Assembly (NCBI RefSeq): GCF_963676685.1
Contig: NC_092349.1
Location: forward strand, 84,766,604-84,830,603
Length of the DNA: 64,000 nt
From: Mytilus edulis
Lineage: Eukaryota; Mollusca; Bivalvia; Mytilida; Mytilidae
Direction of reading: 5' to 3'
Shown: positions 27,301 through 34,255 of the stretch, piece by piece
How positions within the stretch are numbered: the stretch's first letter is position 1
Layout of the letters: each line of letters begins with the position of its first letter
Position numbers and translations under genes: made by a program
The notes under the pieces: model-generated
Database searches by the model: none
What the model was told of the DNA's origin: nothing
The model's input: only the letters and a program-made list of their open reading frames with translations

Positions 27301-28884
27301 AAGGTTCAATTGTGAGTCTTTTGTAGACGAAACGCGCGTCTGGCGTAAATACAGAATTTCTAACCTGGTATCTAGTATGAGTTTCTACACATTGGGTCAT
27401 CACTGTAGTATATATTCATCAAGAGTGTTTCATTCATTCCGAGAAATAACGTGAACAAAATGTGTGGAAGAATAAGAAAAAGAAAAAAACGTACAATAAC
27501 AATATGTCACCCAACTTTGTTGTGGGAGGTTGTTATAATTATAAATTGGATAATTTCAAATTTCGGACTGGGAAGTGTGGGATTGTGTTGCAATCCTCTA
27601 AAATTTGATGTGATAAATGTATGCAGTTGTTATTTTTTTTAAATAGTTATTACGTCCAAAGTATTTGTATTTTTAGTACGAAATTTTCTCTACGCCCATG
27701 AGAAAGTTTTTTACGATTTGTTTCTGAAACTCAAAACTTTAACAGAAATGTTCTTGAAATATAAGCTTATCACTAAGACCGAGGGTTTTGACCGTCTAGA
27801 AAAAAATCCATTTTAAACCAATTATTTTGTTCGTGATCGTTCAAACTTTGAATAAGGTTCTTCAGGCTGTTCATTTACAAATTCTTAAGGTTGATCTGTT
27901 AAATATTTTATACGATCATTGTGTTTTTTTTTGGTATTGATAAATTATACATTGATATCTAATTGGTCTTCTTAAACAATAAATGTGTTTCTAATTGCGT
28001 CTAGATAAATATAACGTCCATTTCACATACGTATTGAATGCCGCATTCCAGTTTGTTTCATGCGAGTATTACTAAGTACATACATAGTTTTTCATTTGAT
28101 AACTTTTTCACAGTTTATGAGTCACCATTGAACACAAAACTTACTAGGTGGGAAGCCGGGGATATATATATGCAAGTCAGTGCATGACACTTAACGATAG
28201 AAGGGTAACCATGAGTTCTACTATTGAGAATGACAGTGATTGTAGTATTTGTAGATAAGCAATTTTAAGATTGAGACGTCTAGATACCCTTTCAACAAGT
28301 TTTAGTATTTAGTATTTTTTCCATTTCATATGTTCTTATCCATATTCCAATTGAAAGAAACAAAGACAGGCGTGCAGTATATGAACCAGCCCACAGGAAT
28401 AAATTTCATAAATAAAATAAAAAACATTATATACTACTAGTATCAATTGATTGCAAATATAATTTGTAAAACGAAATGAATGTTTAACATCATTGTCTTT
28501 TCATTGTCTTAGTCTTGTTTTTTTTATTGTTTAATGATTATTGGAGAGTGCAAAACAAATTGCTTGTGATTTACACATCGAAAAGAAATCATAGACTTCA
28601 TTTTGAATGTTCTGTTTTGTTTGAAGGGGCATGTGTATCCTTCCATAACGATTATCCAAGGAGGGGGCATTTGTGTTATAAAAAATACTGGTCGACTACG
28701 ATGGAACTTTTTAACGACCTTGACTGGCTATAAATAGATTTGCTGGCCTAATCAATCCATCAGTTTAAAATCAAATGGTTTCCTTACCTGTGTGAGCAGG
28801 CAAGTCTGGAAATTGCTGCCTTAATATTTCACTCCCGTGTGTGGCAATAATTGTTCCAAAAACAAGGTTAAATGCAAAGCCCAT
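3672..28884 (-). CDS. Proposed 9-exon single-pass receptor-like protein with a C-terminal trypsin-like protease
   Basis: Inferred join (minus): 28,884-28,788; 23,583-23,086; 20,024-19,512; 15,317-15,246; 14,844-14,764; 13,596-13,525; 9,161-9,114; 6,319-5,153; 4,123-3,672. Every junction is phase 1, every internal exon is a multiple of three, and the sum is exactly 3,000 nt (999 residues plus stop). Layout: signal-like segment 1-18, two homologous domains ~33-198 and ~199-369, Cys-containing stalk 370-420, TM helix ~427-445, basic juxtamembrane KERRVYK, helical region from 461, Cys cluster ~579-592, protease triad His765, Asp818, Ser956. With a cleaved signal peptide the protease would face the cytosol. 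The ectodomain family is not recognised. The weakest points are the small exons and the long introns; RNA evidence would settle the joins. Confidence 0.5.
4530..4965 (-). repeat. SINE-like repeat pieces inside the protease intron
   Basis: Around 4,540-4,670 the minus strand carries a diverged copy of the block 'accaagtcaggaatatg..cattgtt' seen at 1,775 and 2,527 plus strand. At 4,905-4,965 sits the tail 'gttgtctcattggcaatcat', which recurs at 13,775, 45,765 and in reverse orientation near 46,200. Both are intronic. Confidence 0.6.
6330..7950. other. Intron-like stretch without a recognised gene
   Basis: This lies between the protease exon and the 7,957-7,998 mini-exon. A degraded Helitron-like 5' end ('tagagcctaaaaggagcat') sits near 7,160, resembling the better copies at 33,768 and 35,082. 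A partial 'gagtcttgtgtaaacgtt' repeat lies at 7,590-7,630. Otherwise it is AT-rich with no convincing coding sequence. Confidence 0.5.
7957..7998 (-). CDS. Candidate 42-bp juxtamembrane mini-exon, variant B
   Basis: A 14-codon phase-1/phase-1 cassette, acceptor TTTATAG|AT and donor AAAT|GTAAGTG, encoding MVSSSKKEEYNYK. It aligns with the 9,114-9,161 mini-exon (MLTSSDKERRVYK), sharing SS, K, E, YK and the donor context, so the two look like duplicated exons. Spliced directly to the protease exon at 6,319 its last base T joins AA to make TAA, a stop. Inclusion therefore predicts a form ending right after the membrane, unless another exon intervenes. No such exon was found. Confidence 0.5.
9114..9161 (-). 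CDS. Candidate 48-bp juxtamembrane mini-exon, variant A
   Basis: A 16-codon phase-1/phase-1 exon, acceptor AACTATAAAAT on the plus strand (TTTATAG|TT on the minus) and donor AAAC|GTAAGTG, encoding VRMLTSSDKERRVYK. The final C joins AA of the protease exon to give Gln, so the frame stays open. It would sit immediately after the TM helix, where its basic residues fit the positive-inside rule. It is homologous to the mini-exon at 7,957-7,998. Confidence 0.55.
10610..11700 (-). pseudogene. Decayed coding remnant inside the TIR transposon, family not recognised
   Basis: The minus strand shows protein-like text broken by frameshifts and stops. Pieces are CPSSPKLFKVGMKYNG, ALEGRKDHVYFSILHDASD, LRPNDYKILYHHSYINLTL, RTSRPFLGDFIVQHHGRST, NAIHVDKEFSVKGIKG and DESIDAARDLAVTMNDLKS. 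Several intact 60-80 residue frames (for example 10,610-10,813 and 11,079-11,318) are parts of it. The position between the inverted termini suggests it is the element's own protein. A C..C plus YHHSY arrangement recalls cysteine-rich proteins encoded by animal repeats, but I cannot name the family and see no DDE motif. Confidence 0.45.
11861..12029. mobile_element. hAT-type MITE nested in the larger transposon
   Basis: Ends CAGGGGCGGATGCAG and CTGGATCCGCCACTG are imperfect inverted repeats, flanked by a 7-bp direct repeat GTAACTT (11,854-11,860 and 12,030-12,036). The 'CAGNGGCGGATCCAG' end is typical of a widespread hAT-like MITE family. The interior is G-rich then C-rich, with a run of about 19 C ending near 12,015. 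The 86-residue frame across it is not a gene. Confidence 0.8.
13062..13165 (-). repeat. tRNA-derived SINE head with A-box and B-box-like motifs
   Basis: Read on the minus strand, 'tagccgtgtggtttaagtag' resembles a pol III A box and 'gaattcgaatccc' a B box (GGTTCGAATCC type). The ~60 bp spacing suits a Leu/Ser-type tRNA. No clean cloverleaf or CCA-ready acceptor stem is evident, so a tRNA-derived SINE rather than a functional tRNA gene is preferred. Confidence 0.5.
13525..13596 (-). CDS. Candidate transmembrane exon of the receptor-protease gene
   Basis: A 72-bp phase-1/phase-1 exon with acceptor GTTTCAG|GT and donor TTAT|GTAAGTATC. It encodes CYFKK followed by the hydrophobic run LITIFIVILFAPALLVIL, long enough for one membrane-spanning helix. 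It joins the 14,764 exon as Cys (T|GT) and the 9,161 mini-exon as Phe (T|TT). Confidence 0.6.
13720..13812 (+). repeat. SINE-like tail repeat
   Basis: The block 'tcttgtggagagttgtctcat' followed by 'tcgcaatcataccatatc' and a T run matches tails at 4,905-4,965 and 45,745-45,800, and in reverse orientation at 46,200-46,260. Confidence 0.7.
14764..14844 (-). CDS. Candidate Cys-containing stalk exon of the receptor-protease gene
   Basis: An 81-bp phase-1/phase-1 exon with acceptor AACATTTTCAG|AA and donor ATAT|GTAAGTTGG. It encodes FSYCVPHDVIGHCKDASEI then the hydrophobic MLIALLI. It would precede the membrane helix directly. Both splice sites are strong and only this frame is open, but 27 codons is too short to prove coding. 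Confidence 0.45.
15246..15317 (-). CDS. Candidate short ectodomain exon of the receptor-protease gene
   Basis: A 72-bp phase-1/phase-1 exon with acceptor GGCTGCAG|GT and donor GCCAG|GTAATC, encoding ARKKCSINYHNASIKHTCVTGRP. It contains two Cys and an Asn-Ala-Ser glycosylation sequon, fitting an extracellular stalk. The polypyrimidine tract is weak, so this is the least certain of the linked exons. Confidence 0.35.
15360..16435 (-). pseudogene. LINE reverse transcriptase fragment, decayed
   Basis: The minus strand reads LSPNMFKLFINDLEK near 16,380-16,435, LLYADDFVLLSET near 16,300-16,340 (catalytic YADD), NLKKLNRWF near 16,200, then VKPVLLYGSE near 15,795 and HLAVMADFGRYLLEV near 15,600-15,630. 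That is the order of a non-LTR RT domain followed by its C-terminal region. Stops and frameshifts abound, and a SINE-like repeat has inserted at about 15,985-16,175. It is truncated upstream, where another repeat begins at about 16,423. Confidence 0.75.
15985..16175 (+). repeat. SINE-like element, copy 1 of a family also at 62,470-62,640
   Basis: This begins 'aaaattgagaatggaaatgg' and contains 'gtgtcaaagagacaacaac' and 'tccttcagctggccccta'. A near-identical copy lies at 62,478-62,640 and a shorter one at 10,582-10,640. It interrupts the LINE fragment. The 62-residue and 137-residue frames crossing these copies are not genes. Confidence 0.8.
16423..16680 (+). repeat. Dispersed repeat ('cgaaagataccag' family)
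   Basis: It begins 'aaaagaggaacgaaagatac' and runs through 'cataaaaaactgggggtg' to 'ccacatgtggcaccagtcg'. Short pieces of the same start occur at 29,500-29,525 and, more diverged, at 22,175-22,215 on the minus strand. The two minus-strand frames here are shadows of the repeat. Confidence 0.7.
16690..18350. other. Intronic stretch without recognised genes
   Basis: It holds one short dispersed repeat at 16,840-16,960 (partner of 3,205-3,300). The remainder is unremarkable AT-rich sequence with no exon pair that meets splice-site and phase criteria. Confidence 0.4.
18375..18725 (+). repeat. Two tandem ~180-bp units of a Helitron-like core repeat
   Basis: The block 'gtgtactaagtttcaagttg' plus 'cttcatcaaaaactac' occurs at about 18,451 and 18,634, each preceded by 'cagtggacca'. 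A single related unit lies at 43,840-43,975. This is the arrangement expected of the tandem core of a non-autonomous Helitron-like element. Confidence 0.65.
18890..19115 (-). repeat. Third, exon-less copy of the ectodomain-exon flank
   Basis: The block 'aacaccgagatagaaacac' to 'tcatcaacccccgc' is a diverged copy of the flanks at 19,255-19,475 and 22,815-23,045. In those two, a coding exon follows immediately at higher coordinates. Here no exon follows, suggesting a decayed or partial third duplicate. Confidence 0.6.
19512..20024 (-). CDS. Ectodomain repeat exon 2 (171 codons), family not recognised
   Basis: A 513-bp phase-1/phase-1 exon with acceptor TTTATTTCAG|GG and donor TTTTAG|GTAAATAC. 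The open frame starts YLVLDILKWIVNRHQ and ends DVKYLRIL, with no in-frame ATG needed. It is clearly homologous to the exon at 23,086-23,583: shared SSINDAFQE, YLNTKVSGNSYGNLCP and NPDDIF segments, and similar intron flanks. The pair arose by tandem duplication ~3.56 kb apart. It contains few cysteines. I do not recognise the domain; a position after a signal-like exon and before a TM exon suggests it is extracellular. Confidence 0.75.
20300..21090 (+). repeat. Two diverged direct copies of a ~300-bp dispersed repeat
   Basis: Copy 1 (about 20,310-20,660) and copy 2 (about 20,735-21,090) share 'aagaattcaactttat', 'agccgtcat/agccggcat', 'acccttttg/gcccttttg' and 'gatgacaatac..atactaaa' blocks in order. 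No coding sequence is evident. Confidence 0.55.
21345..21451 (-). CDS. Possible alternative terminal exon of the receptor-protease gene
   Basis: Acceptor TTTTAATGACAG|AT is followed by a phase-1 open frame of 34 residues starting PCVLRSPDFYEEGY and ending SLEASN-stop. AATAAA-like signals follow 20-50 bases after the stop (near 21,315 and 21,333). Spliced after the exon at 23,086 it would give a secreted one-domain form. A different frame over the same bases is also open (to 21,510), so the call is tentative. Confidence 0.25.
23086..23583 (-). CDS. Ectodomain repeat exon 1 (166 codons), family not recognised
   Basis: A 498-bp phase-1/phase-1 exon, acceptor TTTATTTCAG|CG and donor TTTCAG|GTAAATAC. 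It begins YNLQKIFNWIFNYI, ends DVKYLRIS, and is homologous over most of its length to the exon at 19,512-20,024. The open frame continues upstream to 23,683 only through intron sequence. Joined to the first exon (G|CG) it gives Ala. The pattern of conserved residues (WQKRSSINDAFQEERI, CIIDDGLARN, KVSGNSYGNLCP) between the two copies argues that both are under coding constraint. Function unknown. Confidence 0.75.
23740..25250 (+). pseudogene. Penelope-like/related retroelement RT remnant
   Basis: Near 23,755 the plus strand reads LSKRFVFVPANKAANNAVL, and near 24,640-24,790 CDVPLAPSFGVYILHLVRL then DFNGRNLCITGKSL and RFHYFKLLLTCTKF. These are conserved stretches of a reverse transcriptase family that is abundant in molluscan genomes. 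The middle (including the catalytic YxDD region) is deleted or unreadable, and stops occur throughout. Sequence from 24,840 to 25,250 appears to be its decayed 3' part. The 91-residue frame at 24,544-24,819 is a piece of it. Assignment to Penelope-like elements is from memory of the family and is not certain. Confidence 0.65.
25600..27290. other. Intronic stretch, no gene identified
   Basis: A 42-codon minus-strand frame ends near 26,922 (starting MEGNLICLDVFRNPNIA near 27,048) with no supporting splice context. A minus-strand frame at 26,313-26,561 looks repeat-derived. No exon meeting the phase-1 pattern of the surrounding gene was found. Confidence 0.35.
27297..27385 (+). repeat. Short dispersed repeat ('gtagacgaaacgcgcgtctgg' family)
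   Basis: The core 'gtagacgaaacgcgcgtctg' recurs reversed at 29,900-29,935 and 30,690-30,725, forward and diverged at 31,625-31,665, and inside the repeats at 1,560 and 2,300. Between 27,385 and 28,780 I see nothing else recognisable. Confidence 0.75.
28788..28884 (-). CDS. Candidate first coding exon with signal-peptide-like start
   Basis: Starting at ATG 28,884, the 97-bp exon encodes MGFAFNLVFGTIIATHGS followed by EILRQQFPDLPAHT and ends in phase 1 at donor CACAG|GTAAGG. The first ~18 residues are hydrophobic and could act as a secretion signal. A TATA-like TATATATA lies about 30-40 bp upstream, implying a very short leader. It is the nearest plausible 5' exon for the ectodomain exon at 23,583, with matching strand and phase. 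The 5.2 kb intron is large, so the link is inferred. Confidence 0.5.
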
Positions 28885-28912
28885 GTCTTTCAATAGATTA
28901 CTATTAAAGTTG

Positions 28913-28923
28913 ATATATATAAA
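28913..28923 (-). promoter_or_regulatory. TATA-like element upstream of the candidate first exon
   Basis: The minus strand reads TTTATATATATC about 30-40 bp before the ATG at 28,884. Such spacing would place transcription start almost at the ATG. AT-rich background makes chance occurrence quite possible. Confidence 0.3.
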
Positions 28924-29859
28924 CCAGACAGTCTTGTGATTTGTTGTGGTTTTCGGCTATACACTTCATAGAACAAGGTGAGATTAGTCAAAAAGAATAA
29001 ATACGCAGTCATTTAAACCTTGTGTGTACCGATGAAAACATAAATGATTTTTCTACACTGACTGCCCAACGTAAATGATTTAAATTGTCGATTGGTATCA
29101 AATTACCGTGTTACATGGTTATGGTTGATACGATTATAGCTCAACTAAGAAAGGCGTGGTGACGTTTAAAAACTTTTAAAAACACCAGGCTAATAGTTTT
29201 GAATGCCAGACAATCGTCAGTTTTAACATCTGTAATAACAGATAAGATACTAAAAAAGGGTTACAAAAATAAGAAGACAACATGTCAGTTTGCAAAAGTA
29301 GGATCTAGATTTACGATTTTGATTCATTTCTTAGACGAATGTATTGATAACTGTATTAAACTTAGCTTGTTTTCAAAACAACGCTTGTACCGATATTTTA
29401 CAGGAAACTGTACTTTTTATCTCTTATCCAAGTACGTTTCGTTTTCGTTGATCCTCCTCCAAGTTATTGATATATTATCCAGAAGTTTACGATTTAAAAG
29501 TTAAAAGAGGGGCGAAAGATACCATCTATAATATGACGATCTAGCCTTTGGTTCTATCTTGCAACACTGATGGATAAAGATACCTGGAACAATTTAACGG
29601 GATAGGGCATAAGCCAGAGGAGTTTAAATGCTTGGAACATGTACTGATAGAATTGTATCGAGAATAAAGCTAGTATTGTAAATAATAAGTTTCTTGTCTA
29701 GAATATAGAGAAAAGGAATAAGTACCTCTGATAATGTAATTAATCCACACGTGGTCAGTTGACAGTGGCAAACAGCAGTCACTGACTTTGCGTCACAGCT
29801 GAAAAATACGCTTGAAGACGTGCAAAATACACAAACCTCATCTCAAAAGGGATTGATAA

Positions 29860-30400
29860 TAAACTCATCATAGATACCAGGACTAAATTTTGTATATACG
29901 CCAGACGTGTGTTTCGTCTACAAAAGACTCATCAGTGACGCTCGAATCCAAAAAAGTTAAAAAGGCCAAATAAAGTACGAAGTTGAAGAGCATTGGAGAC
30001 CAAAATTCCTAAAATGTGATGTGGTCCTCAAGCTGCCCACCTGACCAACAATTTGAAGCTGTTCTGTCTTATAGATACACTTACGAACTCATTGCGCTCG
30101 CGTCTATGAACAGAAATATAATAATGCCTGCAGTATCCAACGATACTTAATTCAATACGTTATCCATATTGATCAAATACTACATAAGATGTAGCAATAA
30201 CATTAACGGTACCAATTTTCCTGCACCAGATGCACATTTCGACAATACATGTCTCTTAAGGAACGGAACAGCAGAAGAAACAAAGCTATGACATTCAAAA
30301 CATGCAACACGGTTCTGATATTTATTAATAAAATTTAAAAAAAGTGGTCTAAGGAGTAAATGGGTAGCCAAATCAGTGTGTTTCACCAGCAGAAAACGGG
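29860..30400 (-). repeat. Dispersed repeat, minus orientation
   Basis: Contains the reversed 'acgccagacgtgtgtttcgtc' core and 'gactcatcagtgacgctcg', then the 'aaagtacgaagttgaagagcatt' block, and near 30,210-30,250 'tttcctgcaccagatgcac'. The 68-residue minus-strand frame at 30,180-30,386 belongs to this repeat. Confidence 0.65.
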
Positions 30401-30644
30401 AATGAATATTGAATTGAGACCAAAAGGCTTAGTCTTGCCCACAACCAGTCGCAAATGAAGAGACTTGGCAAGAAAAAATACTAGCTGACAACCTGATGAC
30501 CTGTTGCTTTCCAGTTTGAAGTATGGGACTACCAGATACTGAAACAGAATAGAAAAAGTAAGAACCAGTCACATTTTCCTGTTCTTCATCGGAACCAAGA
30601 AATACTGGGAATGAAAACCTAAAGGAAATGATATTTGATCTCTA

Positions 30645-30810
30645 CTAAATAAACTAATCATAGGTACCAGGATTAAAATTTTATATTAACGCCAGACGCG
30701 CGTTTCGTCTACAAAAACTCATCAGTGACGCTCGAGTCAAAACAATGTTTAAAAGGCCAAATAAAGTACGCATTTGAAGAGCATTTAAGACCAAAAATTC
30801 CTAAAAGTTT
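30645..30810 (-). repeat. Second minus-orientation copy of the same dispersed repeat
   Basis: Matches 29,865-30,015 block for block ('ataggtaccaggattaaaa', 'acgccagacgcgcgtttcgtc', 'cagtgacgctcgagtc', 'aaagtacgcatttgaagagc'). No gene is seen between 30,810 and 31,240. Confidence 0.7.
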
Positions 30811-31246
30811 TGCCAAAAACAGCAAAGGTAATCTATTCCTGAGGTAGAAAAGACTTAATACACCCTTCTGAACTAAAATACTAGTATTCACTTCGTATCT
30901 TGAGAATCCGTTGTCTGAGTTAGATACAAACAGGAGAAAGACAAAGGATTTTAGCCAAACGGGAAAAACATGCTTTCAAATAGTATAAGATTTAGTCATA
31001 TACATGGTGAAGTGAATTAACAACTTTATTTTATTAGTAAAGTCACTTGTTTTATATCTTATCCCTTGACCTTCAAGGAAAACTAAATACGAGCAAGAAA
31101 GTCGTCAGCTATCTCCTGGAAATTGCACCGAATCCGCAGATTATTTTTTTAATTCATTTATTAAAGACGTTGAAAGTCTCAGGCCAGGTGACAACAGGTT
31201 AAGGCCTAAGAGATTCTCTAGGGCGCACAAAGAAGGCTCAACTTAC

Positions 31247-31325
31247 TTAGATTTAATATCATCTTCATCCATGATGGAACTCCTCCCAATACTTCCAAGA
31301 GCAGGACTCTGACGAGAGTTTACGT
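31247..31325 (-). CDS. Isolated candidate exon, gene unknown
   Basis: A 79-bp segment with acceptor AATACTTCAG|AC and donor TCTAA|GTAAGTTG has one open frame, VNSRQSPALGSIGRSSIMDEDDIKS. It enters in phase 1 and leaves in phase 2. The acidic, serine-rich text and good splice sites look exon-like. No partner exons were found nearby, and the phase does not match the upstream edge of the receptor-protease gene. Confidence 0.3.
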
Positions 31326-31544
31326 CTGAAGTATTTACTAGACTAATCAGACTAAACCGAGCATGGAATTTTTCTGTCTATAGTGGATTTTTTTCAAGAT
31401 TTACCCCTATTTTGCAAATGTGAAGAACAATTATCATTGATATGTTCATAATCATAAATAAACAGTTTACAAAACTTTGAAAAAATTTTAAATACCAAGG
31501 CTTTTCTACCTCAGGAAAATATAACCTTAGCTGACAAAACTTTA

Positions 31545-31700
31545 AGGATTTTTTTTATCTCAATGCTTTTCATCTTTGTTCTTAATTTGGCCTTTTTTAC
31601 TTTTTTTTTTTATTCGAAAATCACTGATGAGTCTTTTGAGGACAAAACAGGCGTCTGGTGCAAATGTAAAATTTAAATCCTAGAATCTATGATGAGTTTA
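31545..31700 (+). repeat. Dispersed repeat, diverged plus-orientation copy
   Basis: Carries 'cactgatgagtcttttgagg' and 'acaggcgtctggtgcaaatg', a mutated version of the core at 27,297-27,385, ending 'tctatgatgagttta'. Confidence 0.6.
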
Positions 31701-31869
31701 TTTAAAAATGTTTTGAGGACTTAAATAAAATTCTTCCAGTTATAAAGGAAGGGTGATTCTGTCAAAACTAGATTATAAACATAACAATGTTAACATGTTA
31801 TAAATGTTCCCCTTATGAATCAATCTAGAGCAGTAAATGATTTCAGGGTGTGGTATTATCTGATGTATT

Positions 31870-32075
31870 TCCAATATGAGAATAAGATTGGGTATGATTG
31901 TCAATTGAGACACGATGTCTCAACAAGTGATCCAATGACATAGAAGTTAAAACCTATAGGTCACCACACACAAGGCCTTCAACAATGAGCAAAACCCAAT
32001 CTGCATGGTCAGCTACGAAAGGCCCCGGAATGACAAATGTTAAACAATTCAACCGAGAAAACTAACTGTCTGATT
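31870..32075 (+). repeat. SINE-like element
   Basis: Contains 'gattgtcaattgagacacg', 'tataggtcaccacacacaag', 'ccttcaacaatgagcaaaac' and 'aggccccggaatgacaaatg'. The start is the forward version of the tail repeats at 4,905, 13,775 and 45,765; a related forward piece is at 46,200-46,330. Confidence 0.65.
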
Positions 32076-32270
32076 AATGTACAAAATAATGAATAAACAA
32101 GCATTCTGTGAGTATATCATGGAAATACAAAGTCCTCTACCAGTTAGAATTTCATTGTATTGGAACAAAATTCTAACTTGATCTATAATATTTCATGGTG
32201 TAAACTATACAACAAATATAAAGTCAATATCTTCTAGCATGACGAAACCAGATGCTCCGCAGGGCGCAGC

Positions 32271-33593
32271 TTTATACGACCGCAGAGGTTGAACCCTGAA
32301 CGGTTGGGGCAAATATGGACACAACATTCAAGCTGGATTCAGCTCTAAATTTGGATTGTGATTAAATAGTTGACACAGCATAGGTTTCTGACACAGAATG
32401 AATGTGGTCTAATAAACTTAAAAGTTTTTTGCCTTTGAGCAATTCACTATGTTGTTGAATATTAATCCTCTCAAAAAAATGTTTGAAGAAATTTTCTTTT
32501 TATTTATGAAATCTGAAATGAGAAAAATTGAAACACTCCCTTTTTTTCACATCCCCCTTTCCCTTATTCCAAAACTGATCTTAATTCAAATTACTAATGG
32601 AGTTTGCAACAATAACTACTCATTTAAATACATCATAAAATATTAAAATGCAAAAAAGTGCTTGTTATCACTGAATGGTAAAGATTGTTTTAATTTATCA
32701 GTTGGTAGTAAAAGTGATTATACATTGTATATTGTATAAAACAATGATTTAAGTTGATTCAACTACTATTTTGGACAAAGAAAGATAACTCCGAATGAAC
32801 ATTTCTTGCTATTGCGCAATATTGTGCAATTAGATATTTCTTGCTTTTGCGCAATATTATGCAATTGAAAATACTTGCTATTGCACAATACTGTGCAATT
32901 AAAGATTTCTTGCTACTGCACAATACTGTGCAATTGAAAATTTCTTGCTATTGTACAATACTGTGCAATTGAAGATTTCTTGCAATACTGAATTGCTGAA
33001 AAAAAAAAAACAGGACCAAAAATTAAGAATCTACATACACAGTTAGATTTGGCATATCAAAGAACCCCAATTACTCAATTTTTGATGAAATCAAACAAAG
33101 TTTAATTTTGGACCCCGATTTGGACCAACTTGAAAACTGGGCCAATAATCAAAAATCTAAGTACATGTTTAGATTCAGCATATCAAAGAACCCCAAGGAT
33201 TCAATTTTTGTTAAAATCAAACTATGTTTAATTTTGGACACTTTGAACCTTAATGTAGACCAATTTGAAAACGGGACCAAAAATTAAGAATCTACATACA
33301 CAGTTAGATTCGGCATATCAAAGAACTCCAATTATTAAATTTTTGATGAAATCAAACAAAGTTTAATTTTGGACCCTGTGGACCCCTTATTCCTAAACTG
33401 TTGGGACCAAAACTCCCAAAATCAATCCCAACCTTCCTCTTATGGTCATAAACCTTGTGTTTAAATTTCATAGATTTCTATTTACTTATACTAAAGTTAT
33501 GGTGCGAAAACCAAAAGTATTCAGACGACGACGATGACCCTGACGCCAACATGATACCAATATACGACCAAAAAAATTTTGCGGTCGTATAAA
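32271..33593. mobile_element. Non-autonomous element with termini TTTATACGACCGCA and internal minisatellites
   Basis: TTTATACGACCGCA at 32,271-32,284 is exactly inverted at 33,580-33,593. Inside are, in order, a unique leader starting 'gttgaaccctgaacggttgg', a ~38-bp tandem repeat with near-palindromic ATTGCACAATACTGTGCAAT (32,805-32,995), and tandem ~125-bp units carrying 'catatcaaagaaccccaa' (33,005-33,420). A second, interrupted copy occupies 34,255-38,195. There is no transposase. The structure is like bivalve repeat elements with tandem cores. Confidence 0.75.
32805..32995. repeat. Minisatellite of near-palindromic ~38-bp units
   Basis: Units read 'tttcttgctattgcacaata' plus 'ctgtgcaattgaaga'. 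Each contains a near-palindrome around TTGCACAATACTGTGCAA. About five units are present here and six or more at 34,795-35,025. Confidence 0.8.
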
Positions 33594-33765
33594 AAAGTGA
33601 TCAAACGGATAATGATTATCTAAGTGAATTTCCTAAGTCCAAGGACTGTAATACTGCACAAAATTATCAGACAGAACAAAATTTAAACTTGATCTGTAAC
33701 CTTTCATGATAAAACTACATGTATATGTCAATTTTCATACCAAAATCAACGAGAAAGACAAATAA

Positions 33766-34255
33766 ACTAGAGGCTATAAAGAAGAGCCTGTGTCGCTCAC
33801 CTTGATCTATGGGCATATTAAACAAAGGACACAGATGGAATCATGACACAATTGTGTTTTGGTGATGGTGATGTGTTTGTAGATCTTACTTTACTGAACA
33901 TTCTTGATACTTACAATTTTCTCTATCTATAATAAACTTGGCCCATTAGATACAGAAGAAAATATTTCGTAAAAATTTACAAAAATTTACTTAATGAAAA
34001 TTATTAATAAAAATTACCTATAAAGGGCAATAACTCCTTACGGGGTCAAATGACCATTTTGGTCAAGTTGACTTATTTGTAGATCTTACTTTGCTGTTTA
34101 CACTTTATCTCTATCTATAACAGTATTCAAGGTAATAACCAAAAACGGCAAAATTTCTTTAAAAATTACCAATCGGGGGCAGCAACCCGTTTCAGAGTTA
34201 TAAGTCAAAATCTACATTTCCCCCCTTTGTTCTATTTTTAGCCATGGCGGCCATC
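33766..34255 (+). mobile_element. Helitron-like element fragment, truncated
   Basis: The start 'ctagaggctataaagaagag' then 'cctgtgtcgctcacct' matches the 5' end of the element at 35,082. The body ('gggcaataactccttacggg', 'tggcggccatcttgg') is a different core type. It ends abruptly at 'ggccatcttgg' and is fused to the leader of the TTTATACGACCGCA-type element. Confidence 0.65.

Noticed and set aside
28170..28245. Acceptor/donor-bounded segment (CTCAATAG|..|GTAAGTTTT) on the minus strand
   Set aside because: The phase-1 and phase-0 frames contain stops, and the open frame would not match neighbouring exons.
29199..29504. 101-residue plus-strand frame
   Set aside because: AT-rich text with no recognisable motif, no start context or splice partners; treated as chance.
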